Positions 49,166 to 59,780 of a stretch of DNA of 64,000 nucleotides are shown here, piece after piece. Positions within the stretch are counted from its first letter, which is position 1; the number at the start of each line of letters is the position of its first letter. A model generated the notes under the pieces. That model did not search any database. It saw only the letters and a program-made list of their open reading frames with translations, and was not told the origin of the DNA. The position numbers and the translations under genes are program-made. Origin of the DNA: Ligula intestinalis (taxonomy: Eukaryota > Platyhelminthes > Cestoda > Diphyllobothriidea > Diphyllobothriidae); assembly GCA_036362985.1 (NCBI GenBank), contig JAYGXS010000009.1, positions 20,513,557 through 20,577,556 of the forward strand, given 5' to 3'.

Positions 49166-50475
49166 AGAAGTCACGCGTTCAGTCTCATTTGGGTCATGTT
49201 ATCCGCCCAGCCTATCGCTGCTGCAGTCAGCGTTCTGTAGAAGAGTTTGTGGACTCTAAACGCCGCAGTGGACTAGACTGATAGCTTGACGTACATGTGA
49301 TTAAATTCACGGCTCCCGGTGACAAACCTCGAAACTCTCAGTAAGATGGAGTGCTGCAGGCTATACGACAGTCATCTCCTTGCTGGCGTGGGTTTTGAAT
49401 CCCACACAGAGAAGCTGCTGAGGTTTTCACAACCAGCTTAAGGCATTTAACTGACAAACCAAAAACCCTTATCTGTCACCTCTGATGGTGTACTCTTTGG
49501 AACCACCTATTGGCACACAAGCACTTCCAGGGTTCTCGCGGTGTTTTCACAGCTCGTGCAAACAGGAGCCGCAGACGACTGCGCTATGGTCCATCTGCAT
49601 AAGAAGTAGGTTGTAGTGCCAACAGAGAAGTTGAGTATGCCAGCACACAACTGCGTTACATGTTTACTGGAAGGCCCCAGAGGAGCCTGAAAAACTTGCA
49701 TACAACATCTGTGCGCATGTGTGTTAATGTAATTCACGCACTCCAGGCGCTTAAGTATGTAAGTAGGGCCTTTGATATGTTCTGCAGCTTGCAAACTTGA
49801 TAACGCGCACGAGGCGTGAACCGGGGAGGGGGGGGGGTCAGGTGGGGCTACAACAACTTTCTAGAGCACTGTTGGATTGGTGGTGAGCCAACGAGATCAT
49901 TATCGGCTTCCACAGACAGTGTGCACACCTCTGTCAACGGAAGTTAATGCTTTGACATATCTCACCTTTATGTCAGCAACAGAAGAAGACAAGGCTTTTA
50001 TGCAGAAATTAACTGCAATAGGGAATTTTTCCGATAAGTAACATTCCATAAGGTCTTTTGAGATCATACGGAAAACTGTCACAGTTTCTCGCGGATTGAA
50101 AGGTGATTAAAGCTCCTATAACCGTGTCGGAAAACGAGGAATGTAGACTTATCTTTAGGACCTATACTGCTGAAGTCTATTCTTGAAACTTCTCTTATAA
50201 GCGGCTCTTTGTTGGTTTTCTGTTAACAGGTAACAAAGAAACTTTGCAGAAGCTTATATAGGTTCAAAGTCTGACCTGTAACGCATTTTCCCAGCCCAGA
50301 CAACTTAATGTGTACATCACGACCAAATAATTGTAATATGTAAAACTTAAATTTCTTGAATAGTATTTCATGAATTTAGTATATGAGTTGTCTGCAAATT
50401 TCAGTCAGATTAAAATCTAACAAAATGATAATGACAAAAAAATACCAACAGAGTGACATAACGGATCAAAATAAT
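49166..50475. other. No recognised gene; G run at 49,828-49,837
   Basis: The segment 49,290-49,420 contains a second tRNA-like T-arm and may be part of a SINE. A 10-base G run lies at 49,828-49,837. Nothing else is recognised. Confidence 0.35.
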
Positions 50476-50545
50476 ATAGTTTGACGTTGCCTTTTCTGGC
50501 TTATCAATCACCATCAGCCAGACATTCTCAACCCCACTTGTTATA
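50476..50545 (-). repeat. SINE-like core fragment
   Basis: Contains TTTTCTGGCTTATCAATCAC and CATCAGCCAGACA, matching the core of the copies at 37.9 and 58.5 kb. No tRNA-like head is attached. Strand is inferred from the more complete copy. Confidence 0.5.
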
Positions 50546-53500
50546 GCAATATGGACTCGACGTATGTAAGCCCAGTCTGAAAGCAGTAGTCTACTTTAGT
50601 AAAGTGTAAGGTCTGCTTCGTCACCGCTCTCAACCTTTTCCTGCTAAATTGACGCTGTTTTGTCTAAGAAGGAATATAGCATGTTTCCTATCTCAGAAAT
50701 TTCAACCGAATTGCGGAACAAATTATTTACCTAGGAATGTAGAACCATTCAAACTTAATTCAAAATATTGCATTCACTTTGGAACGCTTGCATTTAAATG
50801 AGTTTTGATCCACCGGCCTCCAAAGAACATGTTCGATAAAAACATGGATAGCGTTGCAGCATTTTTTAATTGATTTACAATACATTCGTAAATGCAAAAT
50901 ATTTTATACAAAAACAGAAAAACATGCATTATATTTTGACAATTTATGGTTAAGCTCCAAGGTAGAACGAGAAATGATAACCGAGCAGTCGGTTATGCAC
51001 CATTCTATTGAGAGCGTCAACGTGCCTGCAAACCGCACCCGTTTTCAGTTCCGAAAAGTTTGAATCTTCCTCGCAATAGGTTAATATGGGGTATACCTTT
51101 AGCAGCCTAGCGGAGATTTAAGACTTTAACTTAAACGCACTTTTATCACACTAATGCCCACCATTGACTTGCTATCACCGGATCCAAAAAGGCATTTACG
51201 CGACCCAGCAGAGTAGTTTTCGAATCACAGGTTCAGTGGCACCTATAACATGGTAGTATCAGTCGTTGGAACAAGAACGATTAGGTTAATTTAGAAGTTA
51301 CTTTTTTCATCCCAAATCAAATAAACACCTGTATTCTTCCCGAAGTTACATAAAAACACTGCCTTCTTGTTTGTTTCAGCATGACGTCAGAAATGAATCA
51401 TACTGTCGATGCTTTACTTTACGCTTTGGTTTTGCTTTACGTTTTTGTGGAATTTTCGTCCTGACCTGCCGTGTTTTATGCAGTCGGAAAAAATTACCGC
51501 TTGTCATGGTTATATGATTTTGCCCACAGCCATTCTTTAAAGACAAGATCAAACCTACACTTTAAACTGTGGGCCAACTTTATAATGATTTTTTCATAGG
51601 TGGATAAATTTAACTGGAGACGATTTTTGATTAGCCGTTCAGTCCGACAGACTCTGTCTACAATATATTTTGTTAGATCTTGTTGACAGCTGCTTGGTGG
51701 TTTGAAATATGCCGACAATATGGGCAGCGAAGGGCTTAACGCTTTCTGTTTAGAACATAAGTTTCTTGCTATGCTCTAAAAACTACAAGTTGTGCCATAT
51801 AACTACATCGGACAGTGGTCTCATCGTGTGACACTCTATTCATTTTAGTTCGAGATAAAAGTTGGTTTTTTACAATAAGTAGCTTCAGTGGACAAGCAGA
51901 TTGTGCTTAATTTTCACGTAGGGTGAAGTGTGTCCCGCGTTGAAGTTTGATAAATCTTCTCCAGGTTAAACGTTAGAATAAAGACATTTCAAAAATTGAA
52001 ACACATGTTGACAGATGATCACATTGAAGGAAGAGCACGAACGAATTACCTTCTGGAAAGAAAATATTTTAATGCCGAAATACTGATGAGGGCTTTGTAA
52101 AAGGGGTTTTTAGTAGCAAAGCATTTTTGACGCAAGTCCCTTGAACGCAAATTGGACATAAGGGTATTTCGTGATTATTCTAAGCGTCACTTGCCGTCCG
52201 TCTATCTTTGTTTATTTGTAATCTATCTGTCTCAATATTTCTTGCATGCATTTGAACAGATTTGAAGCAATGTTCCCCGGTATGATTTTAAAACAAACGT
52301 AAATAGCATGATTTATTGAATTTAAGTAATTTCGCGACGGCCTTTCAACTTCCCTCCGTCACTGCATGAGACAGATAATGGTAAGAAACATGCAGCAACA
52401 ACAACAAGGGTCATATTGTAGTGTAAATACTGATAAACTAAAGGAAACTACACTAAATTAGCCCATGTTTTTACATGTCGGGTTTTTCCCGTCGTATACA
52501 AGCTACTTTCGTGTAGTGCACGGTCCTGCTCGAACAACTACTCGGAAAGCTGTTTTGAGGTCGAGCGAGTGACTACTTTCTAATAGATGTTTACTAATCA
52601 AGCATCGTAGTACTCTGTCAGTTCTTTTTTAAAAAGCCAATATGGCAAGCGTCCATCGGCCATTGCTGTCCATTTTCTTTGCGTGCGCCCAATGTAATTA
52701 CATGATTGTAAAAACAGGCAGACCACATTTTTCAATCTCTAATTACCTTGGTAACTGGGCAGCTCGTTCTAAATACGACTTGGTTTGTGCCAAAGTAATC
52801 TCCCCCTTTTTCTCCCGATAGGCTGATTCGATGGAATTTCCTTCATTTGATCCTTATTTACACTGAACTATGACCCTTGGTTTTATACGCTGACATTCTG
52901 TGAAAATCAATTTGCTGTATGCCTCTAAACGTTAGGTGACTGATGCAAGAACGAGATGCAGGTAAGAGGTCGTCACGAAATTTGTTGAAGTCAACAAATC
53001 CTGTTGTCTACGCTGGTTTTAACTTTGAACAGGTTTTTATGAATGGTACAATTTGACCTTCGATAAACCGCAAAAAACTCCGCTTGTCCTAGCGTAGACA
53101 CACAAACCTAAAAATAATATATCTGGGAAAAGCATTTACTATTTGGTCAGTTCTTCGTCATTTAGAGATCTGCAATTTTACTTCTACCTCGATGGTTATT
53201 CACACTGAAGCCTATTTCTTCTACCCCAATAGCTCCTGGTCATTTATTTACCTATTTAAAATTAATAAAAAGTCCATGCAGTAAAACTGGAGCTTCTTGA
53301 CTCCAGATGCCGCGACACATGCTTCCAAAGAACAGATACCTTTCATCTTAATTTCACATTGCAACTTGATGACTAGTACTATATTGGAATTTAAAAGCCT
53401 GGAAAAAAACAACATTCGATCAGATCTAACTTCAGTTGGTAACAGTGCCTTCAGTACTGAAATCGTAAAGTTGAGTACAACAAGCGTTTTGGGTCTTTTA

Positions 53501-53934
53501 AACGCACTTAGCGGAAACATTTGAGTAGACACTTGCGGGATATCTGGGAAAACAAGAACACAAGACGCAGAAATAAATGCCAGAGGAGACTGTTGATTGC
53601 ATTTACTGATGCAGTCCGTAGATATCAACAAACAGTGTGACCAATTAATTAATTGCACGTCCATGTTAACCGCTTTCAAGTCGAACTTAAAGCCAAAAGG
53701 TCATCTAGGTACTCTAAGAGGGCATTATGGTGCATTAAATAAGTACCAGTGAAGTCAGCTCCAAAATAGAACATCACAAAAAATAAGTCGATCTTTATTC
53801 ACCGATCACAACGCCATTATGTTTTACTTATTATGCTGGCTAGGTGGAATCCTACTTTGGGGGACAGCAATTGTTTTAATACTTTAATGGGCAACAGTTG
53901 TTTAAGTTATATTCCTCATATACCCCTAATCCCA
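50546..53934. other. No recognised gene
   Basis: AT-rich. Frames of 143 codons (53,248-53,679 minus) and 75 codons (53,297-53,524 plus) overlap at one spot; either could be chance or a diverged exon, and neither has a recognised motif. Confidence 0.4.
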
Positions 53935-54010
53935 GCATTTTTTTCTAGAGAAACGGTAATTGTATATATTTTATGGGTGGGGAATTAGGATAGGCAGCGG
54001 AGTACACTTT
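53935..54010 (+). repeat. R1 fragment, copy 3
   Basis: GAAACGGTAATTG, ATGGGTGGGGAATTA and the following AGTACACTTTGATAA match the middle of R1 copy 2 at 11,870-11,940. The match fades after about 75 bases. Confidence 0.5.
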
Positions 54011-54094
54011 GATAACTGATATGTGCATTTTATTATATTGTTATCAGCAAGTTCACGCCGCGCACACCCCCGATTGTCATGCGCAATTTCTTTA

Positions 54095-54300
54095 CGTTCA
54101 TTAATTTTTTTTGGTTAACTTAACTTATTTAAATTTAAGTTCAATTTTCAGTTTAGCTTTTACTGAATCATTATTTTTTGAACCTTTTTAAATTTTAAGA
54201 TTACTTTTAGTTAACTGAGTTCATCGTACTTTAGTTTACATTTTTAGTTAAATGGTTTAAGTTTTAGTTAGTTCTTTATTTTAGTTCTTTCCCAATATTT
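54095..54300. repeat. T-rich low-complexity tract with TTTAGTTA words
   Basis: Words such as TTAACTTAACTTATT, TTTTAGTTAACTGAG, TTTTTAGTTAAATGG and AGTTTTAGTTAGTTC recur irregularly over 200 bases. It lies about 450 bases upstream of the large coding block and would fall in an intron or 5' flank. It looks like slipped, decayed simple sequence. Confidence 0.6.
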
Positions 54301-54771
54301 GCGCATTTTAATTATGACACGATTTTCTATTTACAAACATTGGTTCATTTAAGCAATTATTCCTGCTTTTTCCAGTCTTATAAATATCATCTCCTCATTA
54401 ATATTTCCTTTCCGTTGTATTGCCCGGACTGTATACTCTTTATTTCATTCGGTCCTGTATTACAGAAGGTAAGGGGTTTGGTGTGTTGAGCTGGGAAATG
54501 CATAGTTACCAACAAACGGTTGGACTACTTTAATATTTATCAAGATTAAAACGACATATAGGCATTTTTAGAGAGCACCACGGGGCACCTAAGGTACCGA
54601 ATGAAACCAGCTTCCGGTAGAACTTCACAAAGGTCTAATTCGATATATATTCACCGATCACAATGCCATTTTTGATATGCTGGTTCAAAATGTTCTCTTT
54701 ATTATCATCATCATCCTTTTCTGTTCGAAGGTCCAGGTATTGGCGAACGATTTCGGCAATTCTTCCAGTCA
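54301..54771 (+). other. 5' flank or preceding intron of the large coding block
   Basis: The coding frame stays open upstream of its first ATG to a TGA at 54,673-54,675. In that extension, two acceptor-like AG sites follow a pyrimidine-rich stretch (CCTTTTCTGTTCGAAG ending 54,730 and GTCCAG ending 54,736). Either would extend the protein by 12-14 residues in frame (including IGERFRQFFQS). So the first ATG may be an internal Met of a longer, spliced protein. No preceding exon could be identified and no promoter element is clear. Confidence 0.45.
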
Positions 54772-57120
54772 ATGAAGGCGACACCAGTTCGTCGTAACTC
54801 CGACAGCATGCGGTCAGATGACATCTTGCGTTCTGTCTACGGCATGCCGACAACGGAGCAACCCACACTTGCGCCCAGTGCTGCTGCTAGGCCAGCCACT
54901 ACACCCAAGACGCCCACCACTCCCCAGCGTGTTCTTCCAACCCGTCTTCCGCCGCTGGTTAACCTGGATCACATTACGCCCTTCACACCCTCCGCGGCAC
55001 CAAAGTTTCGCGTGACTGAGCCCGGAAGCAGCAGTCGGACGACCACGCGTCAGCGACCGCCTCGGCAGCTTAGTGCGGATTCGGAGCCCGTGCCAAGGCC
55101 ACAGCCTCGCTCCGCTTCTCTCGGCCCGCTCAGACAGGCCTCCACGGGACAAGTTGACAACGTGCCGGCCACGCTTAGCAACTACGTTTGGGAGGCCTGG
55201 GAACAGGCAGTGGTTGTTGATCCGCGAAAAAGGGGGCAGCAGTTCACAACTCCCGCACCGCCCAACGTAGTGGCGCCTTCACAAGCTTTGCCACAGAAAC
55301 CACCTGCAGTAATCAATATGCAATCCTGGGCATCGCCAGCCTGGTATCCCCCACCGCCAATGGGCTGCTATCCAATGGGATCCTATCCCTCCAACTACCA
55401 GTTCCTCCAATCTGCCTATGCTACCTTGCCGCGTGGTTCAAAGCAGCGGCCGCCTGCGGAGCCGGAATTCACGTCGGAAGTGCCAGTCGTTCCACATCTC
55501 TACAATACTCTTGGAAGACGTGGAATGAAGCAGCAGCAGCAGCAGCCTAATACGAATGGAGACCACGGCAGTACGACCTCAATGAGCCGCATGTACCCCG
55601 CCGCCACCGCAACCGAACGTAAGGACTATCCGTCAAACAGTACTACTAGGCAATACAGCACTGCACAGACCTCACCTCTGGAGGCTGACTACTCCGATGG
55701 AACAACGCTTCGATCGCCGCTCGATGAGCTGTCTTTTGGTAGGTCGCAGTGGTCGCGGCCGCCGACGCACGAAATGGCCAATCAGCTGAGAGCCAGCAGT
55801 TTCCATGGCCGGCCCGAAGAAATAGATGGTGTAGCTCCTGATCAGCAACAACAGCAGCAGCAGCAGATGTACTGGCCGCCTCTATACTACCCACCGTTCC
55901 CCCAGGGGCAATACTATCCACCTTACGGAACCCTGCCCATACCTCCACCGGGTTCGATTATGCCGCCCTACGGTCAGCCAATAGCACCGCCGAGCGGCTG
56001 GGAAACGATGCCGGCAGGAGTTATACCACCGGAGGAGTACAGCCGACGCAGTTCCAGTCGACATCGACACAGCCATCACCACAACTGCTCCAGCGGAAAT
56101 CAAGATAGGTCTCGACGCCGGCGTTACCACTCTCGCACAAACGGCAGCAACCGATCATATCAAAATAGCCAAGGATTACCCAATGGTACACAGGAAGCCA
56201 GCGACATGAAACGACAAGTGCGACCTGTTAGTGAATTCTATGATCGCGTTGTGCATGTGCCAGTTCTGGAACCCGCGCCGAAGGCTCACAAGATTGGCCA
56301 GAATTCAGCGAACCCTAGGCAGAGCGCGGAGCCGGTGCGCGAAGTCATCGCTGAGCGTCGGGAGGACGAGATAGTTCAACGCAGAGTGCCACAAATCGAG
56401 CGCAAACCCATTTCTACGGGCCAGAGGCTGGTCACCAGCAAGCTCGTCATCAAACCGGGCTCGGGTGTGCAGCCTCAGTACAGCAGCTCTCTGCAGTCGG
56501 CTTCGGATCTCCAGTGTGTCAATGTGTCTTCCAATCAGACCGAGGTCAATGCCGTTCCTAGTGCCGTATCCCGAGTCTCTTATCTTCCTTCCGCTTCCAC
56601 TGCCAGTTCGAGTACAGACGCGTCAAAAACTGTGGCTGCCAGCTCTGCTGACTACAGAGGCGTTCAGCCTTTGCATGTGGTAACGACATCGCCTCAGCAG
56701 ACACAGCAGCAGCAGCCCTCGTCAGGTCTCGGAGGGGGCAATGGCACGGGAATGGTTTACAGCAGTCAGATAGTGCGAAACCTTAACAGACGCTATATGC
56801 AAATGTCAACCTGTGAGGCCCAGAACTCGCCAACGTCAGCAAGGGTGCAGTACCTGCAGCACATCACCTCGCCTGGAGAACAGCCCAGGACGGTTACCAA
56901 TTCGGGTAACGTGACTCGAGGAGCAGCAGTTAAGCAACTGGTTCAACGATACTCGGGTGGAGGCGGAGGCGGCGGTGGTGGTGGAGGTGGAGAGAACTTC
57001 TTCCCCAACCAGAATAAACAAGACGACAACTCTGCTGTGGAACTTTCGGAGCTAGACGAAGCCCTGGCTTCTGGGGAAATCAGCTTTTCGGACGAGGTGG
57101 ATTACTCCTCGGCTAGGTGA
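54772..57120 (+). CDS. Large disordered Pro/Gln/Ser-rich protein, unknown function
   Basis: The only convincing host coding sequence: 782 codons without a stop, GC-rich against AT-rich flanks. Layout by residue: basic, Ser-rich N-terminus with RRNSDSMRSDDI; Pro/Thr/Arg-rich region to about 135; conserved-looking TLSNYVWEAWEQAV near 140-155; Gln runs at 254-258 and 358-365; a Pro/Tyr-rich repeat-like stretch 367-410 (PPLYYPP, PPYGTLPIPPP, MPPYGQP); an Arg/Ser/His-rich patch near 424-450 (SRHRHSHHH); Ser/Thr-rich linkers; a 12-Gly run 729-740; and an acidic end (ELSELDEALASGEISFSDE). No enzyme domain, signal peptide or membrane segment is visible. This fits a scaffold or cytoskeleton/signalling adaptor region, but that is inference. 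The frame is open upstream of this ATG, so it may be the last part of a larger protein. The stop overlaps a donor-like AGGTGAAG. Confidence 0.8.
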   Translation: MKATPVRRNSDSMRSDDILRSVYGMPTTEQPTLAPSAAARPATTPKTPTTPQRVLPTRLPPLVNLDHITPFTPSAAPKFRVTEPGSSSRTTTRQRPPRQLSADSEPVPRPQPRSASLGPLRQASTGQVDNVPATLSNYVWEAWEQAVVVDPRKRGQQFTTPAPPNVVAPSQALPQKPPAVINMQSWASPAWYPPPPMGCYPMGSYPSNYQFLQSAYATLPRGSKQRPPAEPEFTSEVPVVPHLYNTLGRRGMKQQQQQPNTNGDHGSTTSMSRMYPAATATERKDYPSNSTTRQYSTAQTSPLEADYSDGTTLRSPLDELSFGRSQWSRPPTHEMANQLRASSFHGRPEEIDGVAPDQQQQQQQQMYWPPLYYPPFPQGQYYPPYGTLPIPPPGSIMPPYGQPIAPPSGWETMPAGVIPPEEYSRRSSSRHRHSHHHNCSSGNQDRSRRRRYHSRTNGSNRSYQNSQGLPNGTQEASDMKRQVRPVSEFYDRVVHVPVLEPAPKAHKIGQNSANPRQSAEPVREVIAERREDEIVQRRVPQIERKPISTGQRLVTSKLVIKPGSGVQPQYSSSLQSASDLQCVNVSSNQTEVNAVPSAVSRVSYLPSASTASSSTDASKTVAASSADYRGVQPLHVVTTSPQQTQQQQPSSGLGGGNGTGMVYSSQIVRNLNRRYMQMSTCEAQNSPTSARVQYLQHITSPGEQPRTVTNSGNVTRGAAVKQLVQRYSGGGGGGGGGGGGENFFPNQNKQDDNSAVELSELDEALASGEISFSDEVDYSSAR

Positions 57121-57355
57121 AGGCCTATTTCCGGTCAGACAAAAATGCTTAAACCCTCACCCCAACATCCTCCCCGCCTGCTTTGTTGACCTTTAGTTGC
57201 TAACCCTCCACACACTCCAAAAAATTAATGATTTTTCAGCTGAACTCGCAAAACACCCCCTGTGTCTCATACTTCCGATTTGAATGTGATGAGAAAGAAC
57301 GGGGATGCCTAACTGCACAAACTTCCTTCTCTTTCTCTTTCGCTCTTTCTTGTAG
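57117..57355 (+). other. Candidate alternative intron across the stop codon
   Basis: The CDS ends GGCTAG followed by GTGAAG, close to a splice donor, with the TGA stop formed by the donor bases. At 57,319-57,355 lies a strong pyrimidine tract (CTTCCTTCTCTTTCTC and on, ending TCTTGTAG), a good acceptor. Splicing these would remove 239 bases and the stop. A weaker acceptor (GATTTTTCAG, ending 57,239) would meet a stop at once. If unspliced, this stretch is simply 3' UTR. Confidence 0.4.
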
Positions 57356-57425
57356 TAAGGATAAAGTTTTCATGTCTCTGCTGGAATGTCCGGTGGTCAT
57401 CTCAGCGACATGTTCATCAGTTTAG
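57356..57425 (+). other. Candidate alternative terminal exon
   Basis: If spliced as above, the frame would continue from the AG left by the upstream exon and add about 23 residues (KDKVFMSLLECP, then a tail ending CSSV) before a TAG at 57,423-57,425. The new end S-S-V fits a class I PDZ-binding motif (S/T-x-V). The short exon has no other support. Confidence 0.3.
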
Positions 57426-58310
57426 GTAACAGAAATTTGCTGCAATATCGCAACACAATGTCTGTGCGGTTTGCTTTCCAAGGTAAACCTACGCCAGGAT
57501 GTCAGATAGAGGCAGGTTAGCAAGTAATGCACTCTTGAGGTGTACCGAGAATTAGTTTCTTCCGTTCTCACTCGGACACCTAATACGTGGCTGGACAGCT
57601 TATGCCTGTAAAGGTAGCAGGCAGTTTAATTATTGCCCCCACCAGACCGGAATTTGCGAATTGCCGAGCAAGAGTGGGCGCTTACCAACAACGGTCTTCC
57701 TGTCTGACATCTGCATAAAGCAGCTGTTTTTTGCTTTTGGGTCAAACTTATTGAAGATGTACTGTCACTCAAAATCCCAGATAACGGATGACAAATATGC
57801 GCGAGCAGAGACCAATTTAGAGGAGAGACGCGTGATAGAAGAATGCTGAAACTGTATGTTCAAGAAAATGACTTTTGCCTGGCTAGCACATGTAGCTGTT
57901 AGGAGCAACCAGCTTATCACTCAGAAAGCAATCGAACCCTTAGATGAACTGGCTGAAAAGATCAGGATATTCTCGTTCAATCTAAAGGATTGATTTGATC
58001 TCGATAATGGTAACATACTCGCGGAAGTATTTAGCATGCTGCATACTCGGACACAGGCTCGTAGACATTAGAGTCCGGCACGATTGTAATATACGCACTT
58101 CAGCTTGCAAATTATTTATATTTGTGTAAAAAAAACAAGAAGCTAGCAGACTTCCTAGTTTATAGAAGCTTTTCAATGAGTGTACGGTCAAGCACAAATT
58201 AAACTATTGATGTTGTTCCCTTTTGGATGTGACTGTAATTATGGAAATGAGGTCTATTGTTGGATTCTCGTTGTCAACTGCGTGTTTTCTGGTAAGCAAG
58301 TGAACCTACT
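57426..58310. other. 3' flank of the gene, nothing recognised
   Basis: Probably 3' UTR then intergenic DNA. No perfect AATAAA was found close to the stop. Frames here are short and unrecognised. Confidence 0.35.
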
Positions 58311-58640
58311 ATTTGACTGTTATTTCTGGTGGATAGGCGTACACCGATCAGTTAGGGGATATATTCGGCCGCCAATTGTGCCTTTGAAGCTCACACGCGA
58401 GCCTATGCCGCACGGTGGCTAGAGTTAAAGGCAGAAGGACGTTTACCGATACAGACAAGGGAGACTAAGATGGCAATTTCTGGCTTATTAGCTGTCATCA
58501 CCAGTCGTAACCAAAGCAGTTGGTGCTTCAAAAATTGCTGCCTCGCCCGAGCTTTGAACTTTCAATCTTGTCAGTTAGAAGTCCAACCCTCTAACCACTG
58601 TGCTGTGGGCACGTTGTCTTGTTAATTTTTGATCGAGATT
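58311..58640 (-). repeat. tRNA-derived SINE, most complete copy
   Basis: Read from the minus strand, the head at about 58,610-58,548 has an A-box-like CACAGTGGTTAGAGGGTTGG and, about 40 bases on, a B-box-like AAGTTCAAAGCTC. Together they give a tRNA-like RNA polymerase III promoter with B-box drift. The body contains the core GACAGCTAATAAGCCAGAAA seen elsewhere in the window. The far end has CGATCAGTTAGGGG at about 58,330 (plus). This is a typical SINE plan: tRNA head, family-specific body, tail. Confidence 0.65.
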
Positions 58641-58855
58641 ATACCCTTGTGGATAAGCGCAAACCGATCAGTTAGAGAACACACACACATCCATTATAGG
58701 TGCTTTTGGGGCACTCCCTCTATATTCATACCGCAGAAGCGGCTAATAATATGGGTAGAAGGACGGGACCGATGAAGACAAGGGTGACTAGGATGGCCAT
58801 TTCTGGATTATTAGCCGTCGTCAGCCAGTTATACCCGGCCACACATATATAAATG
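58641..58855 (-). repeat. Second SINE copy, truncated
   Basis: Repeats the order of the copy before it: GTGGATAAGCGCAAACCGAT and CAGTTAGAG, then AGAAGGACG.GACCGAT, GACAAGGGTGACTAGGATGG, CATTTCTGGATTATTAGCCG and TCAGCCAGTTATACCC. It stops there, without the tRNA-like head. The two lie head to tail within 550 bases. Confidence 0.6.
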
Positions 58856-59499
58856 CTAATTTTTCTCACGAAAGCCATATATATCTTATTGTTATAACGT
58901 CAGTTTGACGGTAACATAGTGACTGTATCTCAAAAGTCCTGCAACGCCCTGCGTATAAAGTACCCATATTTGCTACTGTCGCTAATGATGAATCCACAAC
59001 GTACTCCAAAATGTCAGGCGAATAAGATTTTTGTCTCAACAATGGCATATTCTTCACTATTGCTCTTCCATAGAAAAACATGTCGCAGTTAACCAGACTA
59101 GCTGCACAGGTACTAAGAAAAGCACTCTAATACAGATAAAACCACTATTCTATCACTGCATGACAGACCTGTCAGGTGTCTAGATCATAAGTGTGTACCC
59201 CAGTATGCCACCGTAAGTTCTAGTGGATACTCCGGGTTTAAAATTGCTTTTCTTATATTTCTCCTGATGAATGTAGCCGCTAAATTGACCTTATTTGGAT
59301 CAACCGAAGGAGAAATTTCTGCGGAAGTTAACAAGCAACAACTCGTTTAGGTTTTCTGTCTCAAAAGTATGTCGGGAATTCAAGATACCCGTGGAACAGA
59401 TATCTGTCGGTGTACTTGTTGGAGGCCAACGCATGTATTTTATCGAAATTTGACCCCTGCTATGGCCACCCAAGTCACATTCGAAAATAAAAACCAACC
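58856..59499. other. No recognised feature
   Basis: Short frames without motifs; no repeat match. Confidence 0.35.
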
Positions 59500-59780
59500 A
59501 GAAAAACTAAGTTTAAGCTTATGGTGAGGGTAAGGATAAAATTTAGGGTTAAGTTATAAGTTTAGGTCACGGAACATACGCATTATGTTAGGGGTTGCTG
59601 TTTGGGTTCGTCTAGGGTTAAGGGCAAGGCTAGGGATAAGATTATGCTAACAGTTGATGTCTATGTAAGTCTTAGGGTTAAGACACGTGAATATGAATCC
59701 TTCCTGAAATATATCACGGCCAAACTTTACATGCTTACTCCGAGAGGGAGTTTTTAGTCAAATCGTTTTAAGCAATAGGG
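59500..59780 (+). repeat. Degenerate GGTTA-rich repeat, copy 2
   Basis: Words GGTGAGGGTAAGGAT, TTTAGGGTTAAG, CTAGGGTTAAGGGCAAGG and CTTAGGGTTAAGAC recur over 170 bases. Then comes CTGAAATATATCACGGCCAA, in the place where copy 1 has TGAAATCTATCGCGAAGCC. The flanking match shows this is a dispersed element with a GGTTA-rich interior, not independent simple sequence. Confidence 0.55.

Noticed and set aside
53248..53679. 143-codon minus frame and overlapping 75-codon plus frame as a gene or exon
   Set aside because: Both strands are open at once, no motif is visible, and no good splice context distinguishes either.
54376..54468. A preceding exon of the large gene ending at GAAG/GTAAGG
   Set aside because: The donor-like site is good, but the frame needed to join the next exon meets a stop at 54,399; only a tiny exon would work.
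54635..56130. Several minus-strand and shifted frames inside the large gene
   Set aside because: They are shadows of the GC-rich coding strand with Arg/Ser/Ala-rich content and no motif.
59500..59780. A telomere array
   Set aside because: GGTTA words are irregular and mixed with other sequence, and the flanks match a second copy at 3.7 kb.
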